Origin: SIG459 sp045631645
Lineage (GTDB): Bacteria > Bacillota > Clostridia > Oscillospirales > Oscillospiraceae
DNA: 63,395 bases
Direction: 5' to 3'
Assembly: GCA_045631645.1 (NCBI GenBank)
Contig: JAZQVC010000012.1
Location: forward strand, 1-63,395
Shown: positions 15,555 through 24,507 of the stretch, one piece after another
Numbering within the stretch: the first letter of the stretch is position 1
Layout: each line of letters begins with the position of its first letter
Made by a program: the position numbers and the translations under genes
Notes under the pieces: model-generated
Databases searched by the model: none
What the model was told of the DNA's origin: nothing
What the model saw: only the letters and a program-made list of their open reading frames with translations

Positions 15555-15607
15555 AAAAGCTCCGCCATGAGCGCCTGCGCGCTTTTATGGCGGAGCTTTT
15601 GGTTTTT
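15555..15607 (+). terminator. Terminator after the methyltransferase gene
   Basis: A 14-bp stem (aaaagctccgccat, 15555-15568, with 15587-15600) has an inner gcgc dyad and ends in ggttttt. The remaining 15608-15853 stretch is AT-rich, with no ORF; the only signal noted there is the promoter at 15740-15768. Confidence 0.85.
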
Positions 15608-15739
15608 CGGGATGGTGCAGCAGCTAAAGAGGAAGTTCGCTGATAGCGATTTATTCATATTTGTTTGGATAAACAGCAATATTTTACGCTTTGACTAAAA
15701 TTTGGAGAATATTAATGCGGTATTTTTAAAGTTTTTAGC

Positions 15740-15768
15740 TTGTTAATCGCAAAATTATGTGCTATAAT
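15740..15768 (+). promoter_or_regulatory. Promoter of the 182-aa membrane protein gene
   Basis: TTGTTA (15740-15745), 17-base spacer, TATAAT (15763-15768). Confidence 0.7.
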
Positions 15769-15853
15769 CTTAGCGCATATGTGTACGGGCGCACTTTGAC
15801 GAATTAAAACGCTAATGGGTTATAGCTAAACCGTATACCTTTGGAGAACTTAA

Positions 15854-16402
15854 ATGGCAAAAGGAAATGACAAAACACGCAGAACGGGCAGAAGAGCCTA
15901 TCTGAACGATATACAACCCAGCCTTTCGGGAGAATATGTATATGTAGGCGCTCACTACCGCTATGTGACCGAGGAGAAAACCTATCTTCGTGCCATGCTT
16001 GAAATAAGTGTTTTTGCTGTTTTGAGCCTTGCGGGCTTTCTGGCTGCAGGTTTCGTCAGAGCCGGAGGAATGAGCAATTGCATATATGTGCTTGTCCCAT
16101 ATATGGCAGAAGCCATAGCGGTGTTCACCCTGATTCTGGCGCTTTGCAAGGCGCTTATCAAAGGCAGAAGGCTTCGTGAATATGAGTATGAGGCCAGCAT
16201 TGTCAAGCTTCCGGTAAGAGCGCTCCTTTCCGCAGTGTTTTCTGCTATAGGTTTGATTGGCATAATCATATTTGTCATTATAAACGGAGCGGGAGGAAGC
16301 ATAGCTGAGCTTGTTATTCTCCTTGTTGGCAAGGTGGTTTCCGTTGCTGCTCCTGTTGTTCTCAGAAAGAAGATGGCTCCCCTTCGTTGGGAGAAAGAAT
16401 GA
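15854..16402 (+). CDS. Four-TM membrane protein of unknown function
   Basis: 182 residues. A basic, hydrophilic N-terminus (~1-45) is followed by four hydrophobic helices: MLEISVFAVLSLAGFLAAGF, YMAEAIAVFTLILALCKAL, LLSAVFSAIGLIGIIIFVI and a less hydrophobic LVILLVGKVVSVAAPVV. No family recognised. It has its own promoter and an SD (GGAGAAC). The strong promoter of the transporter operon begins 13 bases after its stop. Confidence 0.75.
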   Translation: MAKGNDKTRRTGRRAYLNDIQPSLSGEYVYVGAHYRYVTEEKTYLRAMLEISVFAVLSLAGFLAAGFVRAGGMSNCIYVLVPYMAEAIAVFTLILALCKALIKGRRLREYEYEASIVKLPVRALLSAVFSAIGLIGIIIFVIINGAGGSIAELVILLVGKVVSVAAPVVLRKKMAPLRWEKE

Positions 16403-16415
16403 AGGATTTGCGCGG

Positions 16416-16444
16416 TTGACATACATACCATAATAATATATAAT
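16416..16444 (+). promoter_or_regulatory. Perfect consensus promoter of the peptide transporter operon
   Basis: TTGACA (16416-16421), 17-base spacer, TATAAT (16439-16444). Both hexamers match sigma-A consensus exactly, so strong expression is expected. Confidence 0.9.
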
Positions 16445-16449
16445 CCTTA

Positions 16450-16560
16450 AATAACTTGTCCGTACAAGTTGGCCCCGCAGGAGGCTTATCCTGCCTGAAT
16501 GATGTGAACGTTGGGTCCTATATAAAACATTAAATAAGCCCATTATAGTTCAAAACATAT
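16450..16560 (+). ncRNA. Structured leader (or small RNA) of the transporter operon
   Basis: Just after the consensus promoter: hairpin aacttg-tccgta-caagtt, then hairpin gcagga-ggctta-tcctgc. The latter is flanked by ggcccc and gggtcc, which could close a larger stem with one mismatch. It ends before the SD AAGGAGGA. It matches no riboswitch or RNA family I can name. Confidence 0.45.
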
Positions 16561-16576
16561 AAGGAGGAATTCCAAA

Positions 16577-18916
16577 ATGAAAAACGCAAAGAAACTGGTT
16601 GCTCTGCTTCTTGCTGTTGTCATGGTAGTTGCTCTCTTCGCAGCTTGCGGCAATACCGCTCCTGCTGAGCCCGCAGCTCCCGCTGATCCTGCAGCTCCTG
16701 CAGATCCCGCAACCCCCGCAGAACCCTCTGAAGGTGGCGCCGACACTCTCGTCGTCGCTTACGACTACTTCTCTCAGAAGTTCTCTCCCTTCTTCGCCAC
16801 CACCTCTTACGACCAGGACGCTGCAGGCCTGACTCAGGTCAGCCTTCTGCCCACTGACCGTGAAGGTAATGTTCTCCTCAACGCCAAGGAAGGCGAAACC
16901 GTTACCTACAATGGTACCGATTACACCTACTATGGTATCGCTAACTGCGAAATCGTTGAGAACGAAGATGGCACCCTCACCTACAAGATCGACATGCGTG
17001 ATGACGTGACCTTCTCTGACGGCACTGCTCTCACCGCTGACGACGTTATCTTCTCTATCTACGTCCTCTGCGATCCTACTTATGATGGTTCTTCCACCCT
17101 CTACTCCAACAAGATCTCCGGTATGGAAGACTATCGTTCCGGCATGGAGACCCGTTTCAACCTCGTATTCAACACCGAGCGTGCTGGCTATGAGGCAAAC
17201 GACTTCTTCACTGAGGAAGACTACAATGAGTTCTGGGCAGCATTTGACGCCGCTGGCGAAATGTTCGTTCAGGAAATCGTTGACTACTGCGCAGCTTACG
17301 GTGCTACCACCGTTGCTGAAGCCGGCGCTCTCTGGGGCTACGGCGATCTCGCTGCTGAAGCTACCACTGCTGACTGGTTCGCAGTTATCGTAGATTCTTT
17401 CGGCTATGACCTCTCTTCCAACGGCATCAACTATGAGTCTGCTGGCACTCCCCTCGAGAGCTTCATCTATGAAGTTCTTGGCGAGAACGCTGCCAAGTTC
17501 CAGGCTGGTGTTTCCACCGGTGCTGGTGCTGCTAACATCGCAGGCGTTAAGAAGACCGGCGACTACTCTCTCGAGATCACTGTCGACGAGTTCGAGACCC
17601 AGTTCATCTATCAGCTGACCCTCGCTGTTGCTCCTCTCCACTACTATGGCGACGTAGCAGCTTATGACTACGAGAACAACATGTTCGGTTTCACCAAGGG
17701 TGACCTGAGCGGCGTTCGCGCAAAGACCACCGAGCCCCTCGGCGCTGGTCCCTATGCTTTCGTCAGCTATGAGAACAACGTTATCTCCTACGTTGCAAAC
17801 GAGTCCTACTATCAGGGCGCTCCCAAGATCGCAAACCTGAAGATGCAGGGCGTTTCCACCTCCGACAAGATGACCGGTATGACCACCGATCTGTTCGACA
17901 TCACTGTTCCCAACTACAACGATCAGGACATCGCTGCTATCAAGGCTGCTAACTCCAATGGCGAGCTGACCGGCGATAAGATCACCACCGCTGCTACCGA
18001 CTTCCTCGGCTACGGCTACCTCGGCATCTGCGCTGAGAACGTCAAGGTTGGCGACGACAAGGCTTCCGACGAGTCCAAGGCTCTCCGCCGCGCTCTCGCA
18101 ACCCTGATGGCTGTTTATCGTGAGCCCGTTGTTTACGCTTACTACGGCGACCGCGCTTCTGTTATCCAGTACCCCATCTCCAACACCTCTTGGGCAGCTC
18201 CCAAGCCCGCTGATGAGGGTTACAACCTTGCATACTCCAAGAACGCTGCTGGCGAAGTTGTTGTTACCGCTGACATGACTCAGGAGCAGAAGGTAGTTGC
18301 CGCTAAGGAAGCTGCAATCTCCCTGTTCATCGCTGCTGGCTACACCTTCGACGAGGCAACCGGTAAGTCCACCGCTGCTCCCGCAGGCGCCGATATGGAA
18401 TGGGAAGTCATCATCCCCGCTGACGGTGTTGGCGATCATCCCTCTTACGGCATCCTCACCGAGACCAAGAACGCTCTTAACGAGATGGGTCTCGACCTGA
18501 TCATCAATGACCCCGCTGACTCCAACGAGCTTTGGGATGCTCTTGATGCAGGCACTGCTCAGCTTTGGGCTGCTGCTTGGGGCTCCACTGTTGACCCCGA
18601 TATGTATCAGGTTTACCACTCCTCCAACATTGTTGGTCTGGAAGGCTCTTCCAGCTCCAACCACTACCAGATCCAGGATCCTGCTCTGGATGAGCTGATC
18701 ATGACCGGTCGTACCAGCCCTGACCAGGCTTTCCGTAAGGCAACTTACAAGGAAGCTCTCGAGCTGATCATGAGCTGGGGCGTTGAACTGCCCACCTATC
18801 AGCGTCAGGAAGCAACTCTGTTCTCCACCGAGCGCGTCAATACCAGCACCATTCCTGCTGATATGACTCCCTACTACGGCTGGGCAGCAGAGATCCACAA
18901 CCTGGAGCTCAACTGA
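16577..18916 (+). CDS. Peptide-type ABC transporter substrate-binding lipoprotein
   Basis: 779 residues, family SBP_bac_5 (Opp/Dpp class). A lipoprotein signal with lipobox LFAAC (Cys ~24) is followed by a Pro/Ala/Asp linker of about 25 residues. The fold signature TYKIDMRDDVTFSDGTALTADDV and a C-terminal GAGPYAF...YYQGAP section are typical. At 779 residues it is much longer than the usual ~530-600; the extra sequence includes an acidic, aromatic-rich stretch at roughly residues 180-320 (EDYNEFWAAFDAAGEMFVQE). It captures peptides or similar solutes at the outer face of the membrane and hands them to the permeases encoded downstream. Confidence 0.92.
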   Translation: MKNAKKLVALLLAVVMVVALFAACGNTAPAEPAAPADPAAPADPATPAEPSEGGADTLVVAYDYFSQKFSPFFATTSYDQDAAGLTQVSLLPTDREGNVLLNAKEGETVTYNGTDYTYYGIANCEIVENEDGTLTYKIDMRDDVTFSDGTALTADDVIFSIYVLCDPTYDGSSTLYSNKISGMEDYRSGMETRFNLVFNTERAGYEANDFFTEEDYNEFWAAFDAAGEMFVQEIVDYCAAYGATTVAEAGALWGYGDLAAEATTADWFAVIVDSFGYDLSSNGINYESAGTPLESFIYEVLGENAAKFQAGVSTGAGAANIAGVKKTGDYSLEITVDEFETQFIYQLTLAVAPLHYYGDVAAYDYENNMFGFTKGDLSGVRAKTTEPLGAGPYAFVSYENNVISYVANESYYQGAPKIANLKMQGVSTSDKMTGMTTDLFDITVPNYNDQDIAAIKAANSNGELTGDKITTAATDFLGYGYLGICAENVKVGDDKASDESKALRRALATLMAVYREPVVYAYYGDRASVIQYPISNTSWAAPKPADEGYNLAYSKNAAGEVVVTADMTQEQKVVAAKEAAISLFIAAGYTFDEATGKSTAAPAGADMEWEVIIPADGVGDHPSYGILTETKNALNEMGLDLIINDPADSNELWDALDAGTAQLWAAAWGSTVDPDMYQVYHSSNIVGLEGSSSSNHYQIQDPALDELIMTGRTSPDQAFRKATYKEALELIMSWGVELPTYQRQEATLFSTERVNTSTIPADMTPYYGWAAEIHNLELN

Positions 18917-18950
18917 TTGATTATTAAACAAAATTAATCAGCCTCACCGA

Positions 18951-19016
18951 CAGGGGGCATTCGCCCCCTGCCGATGAACCTATGAAAACTATGGGCGCAT
19001 TTTGCGCCCATAGTTT
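18951..19016 (+). terminator. Double hairpin after the binding-protein gene
   Basis: Hairpin 1: cagggggc/gccccctg (18951-18970). Hairpin 2: aaactatgggcgca with its exact complement (18986-19016). Neither has a long T-run, so partial termination or 3' mRNA protection, with more binding protein than permease, is likely. Confidence 0.65.
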
Positions 19017-19047
19017 AACGGGTATTTTGGGGCATTATCCGGTCTTG

Positions 19048-19116
19048 GTCTGAACAGACAAATCTGGACCTGACACAAATCCGGTATATGACAGATCCGG
19101 ATTTGTCTGCTCAGAC
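19048..19116 (+). promoter_or_regulatory. Mutually exclusive hairpins before the permease genes
   Basis: The element CAAATC(C/T)GG occurs at ~19059 and ~19076 and, inverted, at 19097-19106. The third can pair with either of the first two: perfectly with 19075-19084, or in a longer imperfect stem with 19048-19068. The outer arms are themselves palindromes, GTCTG-AA-CAGAC and GTCTG-CT-CAGAC. It lies 55 bases before the permease start. Confidence 0.5.
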
Positions 19117-19170
19117 AGATACCGCGGCGATTTGATTCGCACAGAAAAATATAACGGAAACGGTGATATA

Positions 19171-20163
19171 ATGGGAAAATTTATTGTCAAGCGTCTTCTG
19201 TTATCAGTTGTGATTCTTTTCTTTGTCATGCTGATAATATATACGCTGATGCATTGTCTCCCCACAAACTACATTGAAACTATGGCCAGACAGCTTGCGC
19301 AGAGACCCGGTTCTACCAAGTCTGCTGCAGAATGGCTGGCTGATCTTAACGCCCAGTACGGTATGGACAAGGGTATCATAGGCGGTTTCTTTGTTTGGCT
19401 CAGATCTGCCATTGTGGGTGATTTCGGTACCAGCTGGGTTCACAACATTCCTCCCACGGAGAAGTTTGCCGATGTTATTTGGGTAAGCTTTGTTCTGGGC
19501 GCAGCATCCTTGTTCTTTGAGGTTATTATCGCAATACCTCTTGGCATTCTTGCAGCAAGAAAGCAGTATAGCGGAATTGACTATTTCGTTACTGTTCTCG
19601 CAATGGTCTGCATTTCTATGCCCACATTCTTTGTGGCAACCCTCTTTAAGCTTTTCTTCGGCGTTAAGCTTGGATGGTTTGAAATTGCAGGTTTGACCTC
19701 GGCAAGATACTTTGATACTCTCAGCGAATTTGGCAAGCTCATCAACATGGGCTGGCATCTGGTTCTGCCCGCGCTGACCATAGTTGTTATCAGCATCGGC
19801 GGTCTTATGCGTTATACTCGCACCAATATGCTCGAAGTTATGAACTCCGACTATATCAGAACTGCTCGTGCCAAAGGTCTGCCCGAAAAGACTGTTATCA
19901 ACAGCCACGCATTCCGCAACACTCTTATCCCCATTGTTACTATTCTCGGCGGCAGCCTGCCCAGCTTGTTCTCAGGTGCTCTTATAACTGAGCAGCTTTT
20001 CTCCATACCTGGCATTGGTTATACCGCTTACCAGTCTATGATAGTCGGTGATATTCCCTTCACCATGTTCTATCTGACATTTATGGCAATATTGACTTTG
20101 TTGGGTAACCTTATCGCCGACCTGCTTTACGCTGCGGTCGACCCGCGTGTGCGTCTGAGCTAA
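19171..20163 (+). CDS. Peptide ABC transporter permease (OppB/DppB type)
   Basis: 330 residues from ATG 19171 (MGKFIVKRLLLSVV), preceded by GGTGAT; the longer frame needs a TTG. Six TM helices. The BPD_transp_1 domain carries the EAA-type loop DYIRTARAKGLPEKTVINSH, which docks on the ATPases. The N-terminal YTLMHCLPTNYIETMA and the late LFSIPGIGYTAYQSMIVGD are typical of OppB. It is followed 11 bases later by the partner permease. Confidence 0.95.
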   Translation: MGKFIVKRLLLSVVILFFVMLIIYTLMHCLPTNYIETMARQLAQRPGSTKSAAEWLADLNAQYGMDKGIIGGFFVWLRSAIVGDFGTSWVHNIPPTEKFADVIWVSFVLGAASLFFEVIIAIPLGILAARKQYSGIDYFVTVLAMVCISMPTFFVATLFKLFFGVKLGWFEIAGLTSARYFDTLSEFGKLINMGWHLVLPALTIVVISIGGLMRYTRTNMLEVMNSDYIRTARAKGLPEKTVINSHAFRNTLIPIVTILGGSLPSLFSGALITEQLFSIPGIGYTAYQSMIVGDIPFTMFYLTFMAILTLLGNLIADLLYAAVDPRVRLS

Positions 20164-20174
20164 GGAGGTAAGAT

Positions 20175-22235
20175 ATGGGAAAAAGAAATTTTAACGAGGC
20201 TCTCAAGCAGAGAGAGCTGCGCGAAAAAGAAGAAAATGCCCGCCGTGCCGGTGAAAATGAAATGACCCTTGATGACGCTGCCCGCGTTAAGGTCCTTTCT
20301 CCCGGTATGCTGGTATTCAAGCGCTTTATTCGCAATAAGCTGGCGATTGTTGGTTCCGCCATTCTTATAATCATGTTCCTTTTTGCATTCCTCGGACCTT
20401 ACTTCTATCGTTATGGTCAGACCGAGGTTTTCAATGCATACAAGCTTCTCAATGTAAACTATGCCAACGCCGAAGAGCGTACAGAGTATACCGTTTACCC
20501 TGTTGAGGATCTTGGCATCAGCACCAACACCAAGAACAGATTCAACTCCATGATCATTACCATGGAGGAGGAAGGTCTTGAAACCTACAACTATTACGAT
20601 GAGCCCAGTGCACAGAACGTAGTTGTTCGCAAGCTTGGTGAAAATGTTTACGATATGTCCGTTGCCGATGAAATTAAAGTCGGTAGCTACTCCATGCAGG
20701 ATGTCGGTAAATACAACACCCGCTTTAAGAAGATTGCATATTCCGGACAGGCTCTTTCCGCTGAGTTCGAAGCAATGCTCCAGCAGGCAATCACTGCCGG
20801 TCAGGGAAGCTTCGAGTTTGAGGAAACTCTTTATATCATAAAGAGCATCAGCAAGATGGAGTGCGAGATCCTTGCAGCAGGTGGCGCAGCAATGAAGTAT
20901 TCTTCCGTCAACATGGGAGAAGAATTCGCTGCTCTTGTCGGTCAGAGCATTATGGAAGATGTTGAGTCTTTCGAGTTCGAAGGCGAGACCTACAGAATCA
21001 GCGCTCCCGATGCCGGCAAGTATCAGATTAGCTGCCTTGGCAACTTCCGCACCGCATATATCTCTTCCACTTTCGTATTCGATACTGTTGAGCCCGGTCT
21101 TAAGCTTAGCGATGACTTCAAGCTTCAGGCTCTGCTTGCCATTTACGGCGACGGCGATTTCGAAGCTGACGGCAAGAGCTACAGCATCAAGAATGATGAA
21201 GAGGAAATGTCTGTTTACGATGCAGACGGCAATCAGTTTGCCGCCATTTCCACCTTCGTTGTCCGCCGCTATAACGGCGAGGACTCTCTCAGCCTCGAGT
21301 TCAAGTCCCGCGTTCGTGAAGTAGTTATGGACATGGAGGAGCAGAGACTTCAGACCTCCACCTTCAGCTATGAAATTGCTCAGCTTGATGAAAACGGCCT
21401 TCCCGTTCTTGATGAGAATGGTAAGGAAGTTCTTGTTGAGTCTGATCTCGTTGTAAACAATAAGGTCACCACTTATGTTGTTGTCTGCGAGCAGTACACT
21501 TATATGCTGGACCGCTTTGCAGCACCCTCTCAGGCTCACCCCTTCGGTACCGACGGTGACGGTATGGATATTCTGGCTCGTATGATGGCCGGTGGCCGCG
21601 TATCTCTGCTGGTCGGCTTTGTTGTCGTTATCCTTGAGATCATCCTCGGTGTTATCATGGGCGGTATCGCCGGTTACTTCGGCGGTTGGGTAGACAACCT
21701 TGTCATGCGACTTGTTGATATTTTCTACTGCATACCTTCCATGCCCATACTCATCATCCTTGGCTCCATGCTGGATGCTATGCGTGTTGAACCGTATGTG
21801 CGTCTTATGTGGCTGATGGCAATTCTGGGCTTCCTGGGATGGGCAAGCATTGCCCGCCTTGTTCGCGGCCAGATCCTTTCTCTCCGTGAGCAGGACTTCA
21901 TGGTTGCAACCGAGGCTACCGGTCTGCCTATTAGAAGACGCATTTTCCGCCACCTCATTCCCAACGTTATGCCTCAGCTTATCGTCACCGCCACCATGGG
22001 TCTCGGCTCTGTTATTCTTACTGAGTCCACCCTTAGCTTCCTCGGTCTCGGCGTTAAGCACCCCATGGCTACCTGGGGCACCATGATCAACTCTGTTGCC
22101 ACCAGCGCACAGGCCATGACTGAATATACCTATATCTGGATTCCCGTTGGCTGCCTTATTTGCCTTACCGTTATCGCCTTCAACTTTGTTGGTGACGGTC
22201 TGCGCGATGCCTTCGACCCCAAGATGAAGCGATAA
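20175..22235 (+). CDS. Peptide ABC transporter permease (OppC/DppC type) with a large external insert
   Basis: 686 residues; the usual OppC is about 300. TM1 (~55-78) is followed by a ~370-residue hydrophilic insert (~82-452) on the outside, then the standard part: HPFGTDGDGMDILARM, five TM helices and the EAA loop EQDFMVATEATGLPIRR. The insert holds at least four imperfect ~42-residue repeats of the form LSxxF...(S)FEFEGxTYxI, near 194, 248, 311 and 372. SD AAGGAGGT. The insert may contact the unusually large binding protein; that is inference. Confidence 0.93.
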   Translation: MGKRNFNEALKQRELREKEENARRAGENEMTLDDAARVKVLSPGMLVFKRFIRNKLAIVGSAILIIMFLFAFLGPYFYRYGQTEVFNAYKLLNVNYANAEERTEYTVYPVEDLGISTNTKNRFNSMIITMEEEGLETYNYYDEPSAQNVVVRKLGENVYDMSVADEIKVGSYSMQDVGKYNTRFKKIAYSGQALSAEFEAMLQQAITAGQGSFEFEETLYIIKSISKMECEILAAGGAAMKYSSVNMGEEFAALVGQSIMEDVESFEFEGETYRISAPDAGKYQISCLGNFRTAYISSTFVFDTVEPGLKLSDDFKLQALLAIYGDGDFEADGKSYSIKNDEEEMSVYDADGNQFAAISTFVVRRYNGEDSLSLEFKSRVREVVMDMEEQRLQTSTFSYEIAQLDENGLPVLDENGKEVLVESDLVVNNKVTTYVVVCEQYTYMLDRFAAPSQAHPFGTDGDGMDILARMMAGGRVSLLVGFVVVILEIILGVIMGGIAGYFGGWVDNLVMRLVDIFYCIPSMPILIILGSMLDAMRVEPYVRLMWLMAILGFLGWASIARLVRGQILSLREQDFMVATEATGLPIRRRIFRHLIPNVMPQLIVTATMGLGSVILTESTLSFLGLGVKHPMATWGTMINSVATSAQAMTEYTYIWIPVGCLICLTVIAFNFVGDGLRDAFDPKMKR

Positions 22236-22247
22236 GGAGGTTTTGAA

Positions 22248-23444
22248 ATGGCTAAGAACAACGAAAAGAATAAAGGCTATATATCTGCCAAAGCCTCTCA
22301 GAAAATATCCCGCTTCAACCGCAAGCTGACCAAGCAGCTTGAGAAGGAAAGAAATGATGCCGGCAAGGATCCCGCTCTTTACACCAGCACCATGGCAGAC
22401 AATAACAATGTTGTTGAGTTTGACAATGTCTGCACCTATTTCTTCACCGATATCGGCACTGTAAAAGCAGTTGACGGTGTGTCCTTCAATGTTCCCAGAT
22501 GCTCCACCGTCGGCGTCGTCGGTGAGTCCGGCTGCGGCAAGAGCGTTACCAGCCTTTCTCTCATGCAGCTTCTCCAGCGTCCCACTGGTCAGACCGTGGG
22601 CGGCGAGATCCGCTTCAACATGGGCGATGGCAAGGCTATCAACATTGTTAAAACCCCCACCTCCAAGATGCAGGAGATCCGCGGCAACCGCATCTCCATG
22701 ATCTTCCAGGAGCCCATGACCTCTCTGAACCCTGTTTTCAAAATAGGCCGTCAGGTTAACGAGGTTCTGGAGCTTCACCATCCCGAAATGACCGAAGAGC
22801 AGGTTAAGGCACGCACTCTGGAAATGCTTGAACTTGTTGGTATCGCCAACAAGGAAGGCGTTTACGAGATGTATCCCCATGAGCTCTCTGGTGGTATGCG
22901 TCAGCGTGTTATGATTGCAATAGCCCTGGCTTGCACCCCCGAGCTTATCATTGCCGACGAGCCCACCACTGCTCTTGACGTTACCATTCAGGCACAGATT
23001 CTGGATCTGCTTCGCGAGCTGAAGGATAAGATTAATTCCTCCATCATGCTCATTACCCATGACCTTGGCGTTGTTGCCAATATGGCAGACTACGTTGTTG
23101 TTATGTATGCCGGTCGCGTCATTGAAAAGGGCACCGCTGATGACATCTTCCATAATCCCTGCCATCCCTACACCATTGGTCTTATGAAGTCCAAGCCCGT
23201 TGTAGGCAAGAAGGTTGAAGAGCTTTACAATATCCCCGGCAGCGTTCCCAACCCTGTCGATATGCCCAACTACTGCTATTTCAAGGATCGCTGCGAAATG
23301 CAGTGCGAGCATTGTAAGGGACAGTATCCCCCCGAGATTGCCATCAGCGATACCCACATTGTCTCCTGCTACCGTTATCTGGATAAGGGAGAAATACTGG
23401 GCTACCCCAAGTCTACGAATGTGGAGGAGCTTTTAAATGGATGA
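22248..23444 (+). CDS. Peptide ABC transporter ATP-binding protein (OppD/DppD type)
   Basis: 398 residues. Hydrolyses ATP to drive import. Walker A GESGCGKS, Q-loop FQEPMTSLNPV, signature LSGGMRQR, Walker B LIIADEPTTALD and switch ITHDLG are all present. The C-terminal oligopeptide-HPY region has a Cys cluster (CYFKDRCEMQCEHC) that could bind a metal or Fe-S cluster, as reported for some DppD/OppD proteins. About 45 basic residues precede the NBD. Its last 8 bases overlap the next ATPase gene. Confidence 0.96.
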   Translation: MAKNNEKNKGYISAKASQKISRFNRKLTKQLEKERNDAGKDPALYTSTMADNNNVVEFDNVCTYFFTDIGTVKAVDGVSFNVPRCSTVGVVGESGCGKSVTSLSLMQLLQRPTGQTVGGEIRFNMGDGKAINIVKTPTSKMQEIRGNRISMIFQEPMTSLNPVFKIGRQVNEVLELHHPEMTEEQVKARTLEMLELVGIANKEGVYEMYPHELSGGMRQRVMIAIALACTPELIIADEPTTALDVTIQAQILDLLRELKDKINSSIMLITHDLGVVANMADYVVVMYAGRVIEKGTADDIFHNPCHPYTIGLMKSKPVVGKKVEELYNIPGSVPNPVDMPNYCYFKDRCEMQCEHCKGQYPPEIAISDTHIVSCYRYLDKGEILGYPKSTNVEELLNG

Positions 23445-24507
23445 AATGAAAAAAACCGGATACGGTCTCAACAGCTTTGATGGCGCGGAAAACGATTCCG
23501 ATTATCTGCTTGTTGTAAAGAACCTTAAAAAGTATTTCCCCATAAAGTCCAGCTTTTTCAAGAAGACTGTCGGCCATGTAAAGGCTGTTGACGGTATCTC
23601 CTTCAAAATCAAGCGCGGCACTACCATGGGTCTGGTCGGCGAGTCCGGTTGCGGCAAGTCCACCATTGGTAAAACCCTTCTCCGCCTCCATGATAAGACT
23701 GACGGACAGGTTTTCTTCAATGGAACTGAGATCTTCTCTCTCAGCCGCAAGGAACTGCGCAAGAACCGTCCCAATATTCAGATCATCTTCCAGGATCCTT
23801 ATTCCAGCCTTTCTCCCCGTCTGCCCATCGCTGAGATTATCGGCGAAGGCGTTCGCGAGCATGGCATCGTTCCCAAGGAAGAGCACGATGAATATATCTC
23901 CCGCATTATGAAGGCATGCGGTCTGCAGGAGTATCATAAGGATCGTTATCCTCATGAGTTCTCCGGCGGTCAGCGCCAGCGTATCTGCATTGCACGCGCT
24001 CTTGCGCTGAACCCCGACTTCATTCTTTGCGATGAGCCTGTTTCTGCTCTGGACGTTTCCATTCAGGCACAGATCATCAACCTTCTGCGCGATCTGCAGA
24101 AGGAGTTCGGCATTACCTATCTGTTCATCTCCCATGACCTCAGCGTTGTTGAGCATATTTCCGACACCGTTGGCGTTATGTATCTGGGCAACATGGTAGA
24201 ATATGCGCCCACTGAAAAGGTGTTTGCTAACCCCATGCACCCCTACACCAAGGCTCTTATTTCTGCAATCCCTGTTCCCGATCCCGATGCAAAGATGGAC
24301 CGTGTTATTCTCGAAGGCAGCATTCCCTCTCCTGCAAATCCCCCCAAGGGCTGCAAATTCCATACCCGCTGCAGCAAGTGCATGGAAGTTTGCAAGCATT
24401 TTGTACCCGAATTTGTGGAGCTGGAAGAAGACCACTTCTGCGCATGCCATCTTTATAACAGCCCCGAGCATCAGGCCGAACTCGAAGCTAAGCTTCCCAA
24501 GGCATGA
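23437..24507 (+). CDS. Peptide ABC transporter ATP-binding protein (OppF/DppF type)
   Basis: 356 residues, the partner ATPase. Walker A GESGCGKST, Q-loop FQDPYSSLSP, signature FSGGQRQRI, Walker B FILCDEPVSALD and switch ISHDLSV. The C-terminal Cys-rich tail CKFHTRCSKCMEVC mirrors that of the preceding ATPase. The start overlaps the OppD stop (ATGGATGA) and the stop overlaps the next start (ATGA), so translation is coupled. Confidence 0.96.
   Translation: MDEMKKTGYGLNSFDGAENDSDYLLVVKNLKKYFPIKSSFFKKTVGHVKAVDGISFKIKRGTTMGLVGESGCGKSTIGKTLLRLHDKTDGQVFFNGTEIFSLSRKELRKNRPNIQIIFQDPYSSLSPRLPIAEIIGEGVREHGIVPKEEHDEYISRIMKACGLQEYHKDRYPHEFSGGQRQRICIARALALNPDFILCDEPVSALDVSIQAQIINLLRDLQKEFGITYLFISHDLSVVEHISDTVGVMYLGNMVEYAPTEKVFANPMHPYTKALISAIPVPDPDAKMDRVILEGSIPSPANPPKGCKFHTRCSKCMEVCKHFVPEFVELEEDHFCACHLYNSPEHQAELEAKLPKA

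Noticed and set aside
16450..16560. 6S RNA, SRP RNA or T-box
   Set aside because: Too short for 6S RNA, no SRP tetraloop-helix consensus and no T-box antiterminator sequence seen.
16550..18931. Minus-strand frame opposite the binding lipoprotein
   Set aside because: Mirror image of the plus-strand gene, whose lipobox, family motifs and promoter are clear.
20160..23357. Very long minus-strand open frame opposite the permease and ATPase genes
   Set aside because: The plus strand encodes well-conserved transporter proteins in the same place; the antisense frame is a by-product of their codon bias and has no domain or SD.
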